From: an archaeon
GTDB taxonomy: Archaea > Hydrothermarchaeota > Hydrothermarchaeia > JALTZZ01 > JALUTC01
Assembly (NCBI GenBank): GCA_027051265.1
Contig: JALTZH010000047.1
Location: 1 to 5,269 of the forward strand
DNA: 5,269 nt
Reading direction: 5' to 3'
This document shows, piece after piece, positions 1-4,642 of this stretch. A program made the position numbers and the translations under genes. The notes below the pieces were generated by a model. It was not told where the DNA came from. It saw nothing but the letters and a program-made list of their open reading frames with translations, and did not search any database. How positions within the stretch are numbered: position 1 is the first letter of the stretch; every line of letters begins with the position of its first letter.

Positions 1-350
1 TTTTAGAAGCGTTTGCATTTCCTCATTTAGTATCTGGATGGATGAGAGGAAGCCATAACGGTCCGGTGATGCCTGTTTCTCTAAAATATGCGAAATGTAC
101 GAGATTTGATGGTCCACCAAGAGTTGCAGCTGTTGGTTTTCAGTTAAACAACGGTAAAATGATAGGATTTGCTGATCTATTCGATGATCCGGCATTTGAC
201 TATACAAGACAAATTGCAGGTTTTGTAACAGATTATATCAGAAAACATGGACCATTTGAGCCTCATAGATTACCAATGGAAGAAATGGAATATACAACAT
301 TCCCACAAATAAGAAAAAAACTTGAAGAAAAGTGGCAAGAGATAAAATAA
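1..350 (+). CDS. fbp: Fructose-1,6-bisphosphate aldolase/phosphatase (class V FBPase), C-terminal part
   Basis: This is the 3' end of a gene whose start lies left of the window. The frame is open from base 3 and gives 115 residues before TAA at 348-350; the family is usually about 360-390 residues, so roughly the last third is present. An in-frame ATG at 42 is internal, because the residues before it (ending VSGWM) continue the family pattern. Visible family motifs are RGSHNGPVMPV, then FDGPPRV, FDDPAFDYTR and, near the end, HGPFEPHRLP and EMEYTTFP. In archaea this bifunctional cytosolic enzyme both condenses the triose phosphates and removes the 1-phosphate to give fructose 6-phosphate, driving gluconeogenesis. 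The Schiff-base lysine and most metal ligands lie in the missing part. A T-rich tract follows the stop, and the next gene has its own promoter-like box, so it is probably the last gene of its transcript. The family assignment is firm and rests on recalled motifs. Confidence 0.93.
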   Translation, partial: LEAFAFPHLVSGWMRGSHNGPVMPVSLKYAKCTRFDGPPRVAAVGFQLNNGKMIGFADLFDDPAFDYTRQIAGFVTDYIRKHGPFEPHRLPMEEMEYTTFPQIRKKLEEKWQEIK

Positions 351-365
351 TTTTTTTATTTATTT
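351..365 (+). terminator. T-rich archaeal-type terminator after the aldolase/phosphatase gene
   Basis: Seven T followed by ATTTATTT begin immediately after the stop codon. Archaeal RNA polymerase terminates at such T-runs without needing a hairpin, and no GC-rich stem is seen here. The region is very AT-rich overall, so the exact end point is uncertain. Confidence 0.5.
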
Positions 366-396
366 AAATTAAAAAATATATTTTAGGATACAAAAA

Positions 397-406
397 TTTT
401 AAATAT
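397..406 (+). promoter_or_regulatory. TATA-box candidate for the small membrane protein / transporter unit
   Basis: TTTTAAATAT, preceded by an A-rich stretch that could serve as the TFB-recognition element, is centred about 26 nt upstream of base 428, where transcription would be expected to start. That leaves a leader of only a few bases before the ATG at 432, and no Shine-Dalgarno site is present, which fits leaderless initiation. The surrounding spacer is nearly all A and T, so other boxes (for example near 375-384) are possible. Confidence 0.5.
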
Positions 407-431
407 TTAATTATTATTATTAATAAAAATT

Positions 432-593
432 ATGTTTGAATTAATAAAACTTTTAATAATAAATCAAACTGGTGAACAGGAACCATGGGATAAAATTGAA
501 TCGAAATTAGTTTTAGGTTCAATAATTGCTGGAATAATAGCATTAATCCTTTTGGCTGTAGTTATAAATGTAACGATACTTGCTAAATATTGA
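432..593 (+). CDS. 53-residue single-pass membrane protein, candidate small subunit of the downstream transporter
   Basis: This short ORF starts with ATG at 432 and ends with TGA at 591-593. The product begins MFELIKLLII, continues with a polar, net acidic stretch (about residues 11-26, including EQEPWDKIE), and then has one long hydrophobic segment at about 27-51 (starting LVLGSIIAGI), ending AKY. I do not recognise a named family. Three things support a real gene: a TATA-like box at the right distance, a clean membrane-helix composition, and tight coupling to the next gene. Its stop codon TGA overlaps the first bases of that gene's Shine-Dalgarno site, and only 9 nt separate the stop from the next ATG. 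The position suggests a small accessory subunit of the YeiH-type transporter, comparable in principle to other tiny subunits of membrane complexes such as KdpF or CydX. That role is inferred from context only. The charge pattern would allow the N-terminus outside and the short C-terminal tail inside, but this is weak. Confidence 0.75.
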   Translation: MFELIKLLIINQTGEQEPWDKIESKLVLGSIIAGIIALILLAVVINVTILAKY

Positions 594-598
594 GGTGA
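592..598 (+). promoter_or_regulatory. Shine-Dalgarno site of the transporter gene
   Basis: GAGGTGA matches the archaeal 16S rRNA 3'-end complement and lies 4 nt before the ATG at 603. It overlaps the TGA stop of the upstream small gene, which suggests translational coupling and fixes the transporter start at 603. Confidence 0.8.
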
Positions 599-602
599 GA
601 TT

Positions 603-2093
603 ATGGCTGAAGAGAAAAAACCTGAGGAAAAACCTGAAGAGAAAAAGGAGGTAAAATGGTATACAGGAATGTTCAGTACCGAAGACTGGTGGGCATTTTG
701 GTTAGGATCATTCTTCGTAATTCTAGGCGTTATAGCAGCGTTTACTCAAACTCCATTAACAGGATGGATTGTATCGTTTAAAACATGGACTAGTATTGAA
801 AAATCCATAGCTGCGAGTCATAAGGAATTAATGTCTCCTATTGCAGCGTTAATAACATCTTACATAATTTTTACCATCCTAACAGCGATTGGTGCCTATT
901 TTATGAAATGGAAATTGCGAGACTATTTATTAGCATGGACGATTATCTTTATACTAGCAACGATATCATATATACTTGGAAAGAATGCATGGATTTCTGC
1001 ACCATCAACAAAATGGGAAAAGTATGGACTTGAATCCGGTTTACAACTCGGTGGTGCTCATTACATCTTTGCATTAATTATAGGATTAATAATCGGTAAT
1101 CTAGCACCAAAGAAGTTTAAAGAATTTATAATGAAAGCTGCGAGACCAGAATGGTTTATAAAAATAGCTATCGTTGCTTTAGGTGCAAAACTAGGATTAA
1201 AAGCTGTTGAATTTCCAGGTTATGCTACACATCTATTAGTTGCTGGTGCCTGTGCTACTATTGCTGCCTATCTATTGTACTGGCCTATAGCTTATTATCT
1301 AACAAGAAGGTTCTTTGGATTTAACAGGCAATGGGCTGCTTGTTTTGCATCAGGTATTTCGATTTGTGGTGTCTCTGCTAGTATTGCAACAGCTGCTGCA
1401 ACAAGAGCACCAGCTATAATACCAGTAATCATATCCGCTATAATCGTTATATTTGCTACAATACAATTAATCGTTTATCCACCACTACTAACAAAATTCT
1501 GGTTTAATGAACCTATCTCTGCCGGTGCTAGCTTAGGTTTAACGATAAAAACTGATGGAGCAGATGCAGCTGCGGGAGAATTACTTGATGAATTTATGAG
1601 AGCAAAAGCTGAAGCAATGGGTATAATGTGGGAAGAAGGATGGATACTTAATGCAGCAGTTCTAACAAAAATCTGGATCGATATCTTCATCGGTATATGG
1701 GCATTTCTACTAGCCGTTATCTGGGTTAGATATTTTGAACGGAGACCTGGAGAGAAAGTTCCAAAAATCGAAATATGGTTAAGATTTCCAAAATTCGTTT
1801 TAGGTTATTTCCTAGCAATGTTCTTGTTAATGGCTCTAGGATTTAGTGGTGTTTTAACAGTTGAGCAGTTGGAATACGGTGTTAAACCTGTTGAAGGCGC
1901 ATTGAGAAAATTCTTCTTCTTGTTAACGTTCGTATGTATTGGTATTGTAACAGACTTTAAGAAGCTTAAAGAAGCAGGTATAGGAAAGGTTGCTTTGGCA
2001 TATGCATTGATATTGTTTGGTATAATAACACCTCTAGGATTATTCATTGCATGGGTATTTCATCGTGGAATGACACCACCACCAGCGTCTTAA
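603..2093 (+). CDS. YeiH/UPF0324-family membrane transporter (putative sulfate exporter family), long form
   Basis: The product is a 496-residue multispanning membrane protein. It starts with a K/E/P-rich cytoplasmic-looking tail (residues 1-18), then TEDWWAFWLG at about 26-35 as the first helix begins. About 11-12 hydrophobic segments follow, roughly at 29-46, 78-99, 107-124, 150-167, 184-201, 209-232, 245-265, 271-294, 352-375, 395-415, 434-450 and 461-487. Family marks include GLIIGNLAP (161-169), IVALGAKLG (190-198), the small-residue motif SICGVSASIATAA (253-265), KTDGADAAAGE (316-326), VLTKIWIDI (353-361) and LTFVCIGIVTDF (441-452). Canonical YeiH is about 350 residues with these core elements; the extra length lies in the N-terminal three-helix extension and in the polar segment at 300-350. 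Members are annotated as sulfate exporters on thin evidence, and nothing here fixes the substrate. The gene follows the 53-residue membrane protein in an apparent operon and has its own Shine-Dalgarno site. Family membership is confident; the transported substrate is unknown. Confidence 0.87.
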   Translation: MAEEKKPEEKPEEKKEVKWYTGMFSTEDWWAFWLGSFFVILGVIAAFTQTPLTGWIVSFKTWTSIEKSIAASHKELMSPIAALITSYIIFTILTAIGAYFMKWKLRDYLLAWTIIFILATISYILGKNAWISAPSTKWEKYGLESGLQLGGAHYIFALIIGLIIGNLAPKKFKEFIMKAARPEWFIKIAIVALGAKLGLKAVEFPGYATHLLVAGACATIAAYLLYWPIAYYLTRRFFGFNRQWAACFASGISICGVSASIATAAATRAPAIIPVIISAIIVIFATIQLIVYPPLLTKFWFNEPISAGASLGLTIKTDGADAAAGELLDEFMRAKAEAMGIMWEEGWILNAAVLTKIWIDIFIGIWAFLLAVIWVRYFERRPGEKVPKIEIWLRFPKFVLGYFLAMFLLMALGFSGVLTVEQLEYGVKPVEGALRKFFFLLTFVCIGIVTDFKKLKEAGIGKVALAYALILFGIITPLGLFIAWVFHRGMTPPPAS

Positions 2094-2113
2094 AAATTTT
2101 TTTTTATTTTTTT
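2094..2113 (+). terminator. T-run terminator after the transporter gene
   Basis: Directly after the stop come AAA, nine T, one A and seven T (T-tract 2097-2113). This is the clearest terminator in the window and separates the transporter unit from the downstream leader. Confidence 0.7.
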
Positions 2114-2133
2114 GTTATTCAATAATATTCTTT

Positions 2134-2213
2134 GTGAAGATCCTCTCTCTACATTACTTCAATTGGGTTGAGTAAATACCCTCACGAAATCTTACTTAGA
2201 GTAGTAGAGGTGA
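2134..2213 (+). promoter_or_regulatory. Candidate structured 5' leader that can pair with the Shine-Dalgarno site
   Basis: This stretch of the spacer is about 39% G+C by hand count, well above the other spacers here, which are almost pure A/T. Several pairings are possible: CCTCT (2142-2146) with AGAGG (2206-2210), extended by CTAC (2149-2152) with GTAG (2201-2204), enclosing a GGGT (2165-2168) / ACCC (2178-2181) hairpin. TGAAG (2135-2139) with CTTCA (2157-2161) is an alternative, mutually exclusive with the outer stem. The outer stem covers part of the ribosome binding site at 2207-2213, so the leader could control translation of the 80-residue protein. The pairings are seen in sequence; the function is inferred. 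I do not recognise a known riboswitch class, and C/D-box or tRNA marks are absent. Confidence 0.35.
2207..2213 (+). promoter_or_regulatory. Shine-Dalgarno site of the 80-residue protein gene
   Basis: GAGGTGA sits 6 nt before the ATG at 2220. An in-frame TGA at 2211-2213 rules out any longer upstream start, so the site and the start agree. Part of it can pair with CCTCT at 2142-2146. Confidence 0.8.
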
Positions 2214-2219
2214 TTTATT

Positions 2220-2462
2220 ATGAAGATATATTTAAAATTAGTATATAAAGAAAATTGTTGGGTTGCATATAATAAGGAAATTAAAATCAAAGCAAAATCG
2301 TTAAATGAATTGGATGAAAAATTAAAAGAAGAATTAAGAAAAAGATTTGGGAAAGGAAAAAAAATTAAAGTTTTAATGGAATATGATTACAAGACATTTC
2401 CCTTTTGGATAATACAGTACCATCCAATATACTTTTACAGAATTTTAGAATTCAATTTTTAA
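2220..2462 (+). CDS. Small conserved archaeal protein of unknown function (80 residues), DUF5395-like
   Basis: This lysine-rich protein has an apparent beta-beta-alpha-beta layout: strands at about 3-9 and 13-24 (WVAYNKEIKIKAKS), a charged helix at about 28-43 (LNELDEKLKEELRKRF), and a strand at about 48-56 (KIKVLMEYD). It ends in an aromatic segment at 60-74 with FPFWIIQYHP followed by YFYR. The first half resembles the small alpha/beta domain of HicB-like proteins, but no HicA partner is nearby and I do not claim a toxin-antitoxin function. The tail with its conserved-looking Trp, Gln-Tyr-His and Tyr-Phe-x-Arg resembles what I recall of the archaeal family DUF5395; this is from memory and uncertain. 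The start is fixed by a good Shine-Dalgarno site and an in-frame stop just upstream. The gene stands alone between the transporter terminator and the pilin promoter, with an unusually long leader. There is no signal peptide or membrane helix, so it is probably cytosolic. Confidence 0.78.
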   Translation: MKIYLKLVYKENCWVAYNKEIKIKAKSLNELDEKLKEELRKRFGKGKKIKVLMEYDYKTFPFWIIQYHPIYFYRILEFNF

Positions 2463-2503
2463 CGTTTTAGAATACATTTATAAAATATTAAGGAAATATT
2501 AAG

Positions 2504-2511
2504 TTTATATA
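2504..2511 (+). promoter_or_regulatory. TATA-box candidate for the pilin gene
   Basis: TTTATATA is centred about 26 nt before base 2533, predicting a transcript that begins almost at the ATG at 2536. A second box-like sequence (TTTATAAAAT, 2478-2487) would place the start near 2508, close to the GTG at 2512. I favour the 2504 box because it agrees with the better signal-peptide start. Confidence 0.5.
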
Positions 2512-2535
2512 GTGATTATAATATTTAATATAATT

Positions 2536-3021
2536 ATGGTTGGCGTTAAATTTAAGAAGAAAAAAGGACTATCTCCTGTAATTGCCATCGTCCTATTAAT
2601 CGTAATAGTTATAGGAGCTGTTGCATTATTCTATAGCTGGTATTCAGTTACTCAAAAACAGGCCCAAGCAGGTGCAGGTGCACAAGTAGCTGCAGTAACG
2701 GGAAGTGCTCAGAAAACCGTAGAAATAGTTGAAATTAGAACATCACCAGCTAGTGAGGGTCATGTAAATATAAACTTAACAGCAAGAGTTACGGGAGCAC
2801 AAAGTATTAGAATGATTCTACGTAACACCAATGATGATGTCGATCCAACAAACTGTGCTCCAACAAATCAACGAGTATGGGAAGATACTGGTACTCCAAT
2901 TCCACCTTTAGGAACATATACTTTCAGAATTTGTGGAATTGCTGGTCAACTAAATAGACTACAATTTGAAGATGCAGCAGCAGGTAACTTAACGTTCTTT
3001 GTATATGACTACGTACCATAA
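2536..3021 (+). CDS. Archaeal type IV pilin-like protein with class III signal peptide
   Basis: This is a 161-residue prepilin. The N-terminus MVGVKFKKKKG is a short basic leader. Prepilin peptidase (PibD/EppA type) is expected to cut after Gly11, leaving LSPVIAIVLLIVIVIGAVAL as the hydrophobic assembly helix, which matches the archaeal pilin N-terminal domain (PF07790 type, 'SPVIA' signature) rather than the archaellin pattern. After the helix comes an Ala/Gly/Gln-rich linker (about 40-57) and a beta-rich, surface-exposed domain with two cysteines (Cys107 and Cys133, a possible disulfide) and two N-glycosylation sequons (NLT at 80 and 151). An upstream in-frame GTG at 2512 would add eight hydrophobic residues before the basic stretch, unlike class III leaders, so the ATG at 2536 is preferred. 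The gene appears monocistronic, with its own TATA-like box and a T-rich terminator; no assembly ATPase or platform protein is nearby. Family is confident; whether it makes adhesive pili or another filament is open. Confidence 0.9.
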   Translation: MVGVKFKKKKGLSPVIAIVLLIVIVIGAVALFYSWYSVTQKQAQAGAGAQVAAVTGSAQKTVEIVEIRTSPASEGHVNINLTARVTGAQSIRMILRNTNDDVDPTNCAPTNQRVWEDTGTPIPPLGTYTFRICGIAGQLNRLQFEDAAAGNLTFFVYDYVP

Positions 3022-3027
3022 AGCCAT

Positions 3028-3064
3028 TATTTTTTATTTTTTATTCATTTTTTATATTTTATTT
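3028..3064 (+). terminator. T-rich terminator region after the pilin gene
   Basis: Repeated T-runs (five to six T each, interrupted by single A or C bases) start about 7 nt after the pilin stop codon. Multiple consecutive T-tracts are typical archaeal terminators. The remaining spacer up to 3120 is A/T-rich, with nothing else I can identify. Confidence 0.55.
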
Positions 3065-3120
3065 ATTATTAATAATTTATAATAATTATCTCTATTAAAT
3101 TTAATGTTGTATTCTAAGTA

Positions 3121-3130
3121 ATAATATATA
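3121..3130 (+). promoter_or_regulatory. TATA-box candidate for the herA gene
   Basis: ATAATATATA is centred about 26 nt before base 3152, predicting a leader of only about 7-8 nt before the ATG at 3160. No Shine-Dalgarno site precedes that ATG, which fits leaderless-type initiation. The A/T-rich background limits confidence. Confidence 0.45.
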
Positions 3131-3159
3131 TCTATGAACTTAAAATTAAATATTATTTT

Positions 3160-4638
3160 ATGAGAAAAGAAAAAGAGATAGGTATTTGTATTGGAGATGC
3201 AACTCCAGTTGAAGTTATATTTGTTTCGAAGGAGTTACCCAAATTTGGAGAATATGTGATTCTTGAATATAACGACATGAAAATTCTTGGAATGATTTCA
3301 CATCTCGTTGTTAAAAATCCTTCACTTAATGGAGATATTTTTGATCCAAATGAAATCGAAAAGATATTGGAGTATGAAAAAACGTCCAATTTTATATTGG
3401 CTAAAGTTAGATTGCTTGGTGATGTAACGAATATGAGAATGCCACGCATCCCTCCACCTCCTGGTACGAAAGTTTATAGAGCAGGTAAGGATGTTTTAAA
3501 AAAAATATTTAGCACAGGACATATAAAGATAGGAAAGCTTGTTCATGGTGATGAGGATATTGATGTTTATATTGATGCTCAAAAAATGGTATGTAGACAC
3601 TTAGCGATTCTTGCAATTACAGGATCTGGAAAATCTAATACTGTTTGTGTTATATCTGAGGAGTTATCGAAAAAGTTAAACGGTACAGTTCTTATTTTTG
3701 ATATGCATTCCGAATATGTAAGAACGGAATTTACGAAGAAAAAAGTTATAGAGCCTAAAATAAATCCAATGTACTTATCTTTTGATGAATTAAAAATATT
3801 ATTAAAGATAGATGAAAAAGCATATGTTCAAGAAAGGATTTTAAGAGAAGCATATAATGAAGTTAAAAGAAAACACGGATATATAAATCTTAGGGAGATA
3901 TGTAACTATTTGGAGAAAACTTTAATAAAAGCTACGAGTGATGAAAAGCGAGCAAGAATTGCAGTCTTATCAAAGCTTGAAGATTTCATTGATAGGTATA
4001 AAACAATCATGGATGAACATTGTAAAAGAATAGTTGAAGAAATTGAAGCTGGATATGTAAACGTTATTGATTTAGGAGAAGTTGATGAAAACGTTGCAGA
4101 TGTCATTGTAAGCCATTCACTTCGAAATATATTGAATGAAAGAAAGAATCGAAGCACGCTACCACCAATTTTTTGCGTGATTGAAGAAGCACATATATTA
4201 GCACCAAAGGATGATAATACGTTATCAAAGTATTGGATAAGTAGAATTGCAAGAGAAGGAAGAAAATTTGGTATAGGAATATGTCTCGTATCACAAAGGC
4301 CTAAGGGATTAGATCCGAATGCACTATCACAATGTAACAACATGATTATAATGAGACTAGTTGAGCCAAGTGATCAAAAGCATGTCCAACATGCAAGTGA
4401 AAGATTAAGTGATGATTTGTTGGTACATTTACCTTCACTAAATATAGGAGAAGCTGTTGTTTTAGGACTAATGATAAAAGTTCCAGCACTTGTAAGAATC
4501 TATAAGTATAATAAAAAAGCCTTCGGTAGCGATCCAGATATTATAGAAGAGTGGAAGATATTTGAAAAGAGGAGAATTGAAGAAAAGAAGAACGAAATAG
4601 AAAAAATTAAGGAATTAAATGAATTGTATGGGTTTTAA
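3160..4638 (+). CDS. herA: HerA bipolar DNA helicase/translocase (FtsK-HerA superfamily ATPase)
   Basis: The product is 492 residues, close to the roughly 500 of Sulfolobus HerA. Residues about 6-95 form the HAS-barrel domain (GICIGDATP, then a beta-rich stretch). The RecA-like ATPase core follows: RHLAILAITGSGKSN at 146-160 carries Walker A (Lys158), LIFDMHSEY at 178-186 is the HerA form of the strand after it, VIEEAHILAP at 340-349 is Walker B with Glu342/Glu343, KYWISRIAREGRKFGIG at 357-373 holds the arginine-finger region, and VSQRPKGLD at 377-385 is the sensor segment. The C-terminal GSDPDIIEEWK (456-466) matches the HerA tail, which then extends into a charged helix. HerA forms hexamers that pump DNA for the NurA nuclease in the end resection that loads RadA, together with Mre11-Rad50. 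Those partners usually share an operon but are not adjacent here: the gene has its own promoter and ends against a minus-strand gene. All key motifs are intact, so it should be active. Confidence 0.93.
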   Translation: MRKEKEIGICIGDATPVEVIFVSKELPKFGEYVILEYNDMKILGMISHLVVKNPSLNGDIFDPNEIEKILEYEKTSNFILAKVRLLGDVTNMRMPRIPPPPGTKVYRAGKDVLKKIFSTGHIKIGKLVHGDEDIDVYIDAQKMVCRHLAILAITGSGKSNTVCVISEELSKKLNGTVLIFDMHSEYVRTEFTKKKVIEPKINPMYLSFDELKILLKIDEKAYVQERILREAYNEVKRKHGYINLREICNYLEKTLIKATSDEKRARIAVLSKLEDFIDRYKTIMDEHCKRIVEEIEAGYVNVIDLGEVDENVADVIVSHSLRNILNERKNRSTLPPIFCVIEEAHILAPKDDNTLSKYWISRIAREGRKFGIGICLVSQRPKGLDPNALSQCNNMIIMRLVEPSDQKHVQHASERLSDDLLVHLPSLNIGEAVVLGLMIKVPALVRIYKYNKKAFGSDPDIIEEWKIFEKRRIEEKKNEIEKIKELNELYGF

Positions 4639-4642
4639 TCGT

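Noticed and set aside
42-44. ATG at 42 as a gene start
   Set aside because: The frame is open from base 3 and the upstream residues continue the aldolase/phosphatase family pattern.
1475-2047. Minus-strand open frames within the transporter gene (1475-1690 and 1805-2047)
   Set aside because: They lie antisense to a clear multispanning membrane protein, have no start signals and show no recognisable protein features.
2114-2219. C/D-box guide RNA, tRNA or CRISPR fragment in the spacer before the 80-residue protein gene
   Set aside because: There is a weak C-box-like GTGAAGA at 2134 but no CTGA D box on either strand, no cloverleaf and no repeated unit.
2512-2535. GTG at 2512 as the pilin start
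   Set aside because: It would put eight hydrophobic residues before the basic leader, unlike class III signal peptides; ATG 2536 fits both the leader type and the 2504-2511 TATA box.
3056-3090. ATTATTAATAAT-type partial palindromes in the spacer before herA, with a similar string at 408-426
   Set aside because: They are low-complexity A/T sequence common in such spacers; the similarity is no more than base composition predicts.
3134-3163. Nine-codon ORF (ATG at 3134) whose TGA overlaps the herA ATG as ATGA, resembling a translationally coupled leader peptide
   Set aside because: The TATA-like box at 3121-3130 predicts a transcript start near 3152, after this ATG, and short A/T-rich frames like this arise easily by chance.
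3153-4343. Minus-strand open frames within herA (3153-3449, 3906-4343, 4103-4294)
   Set aside because: They are shadows of the HerA coding sequence, whose motifs span the whole region.
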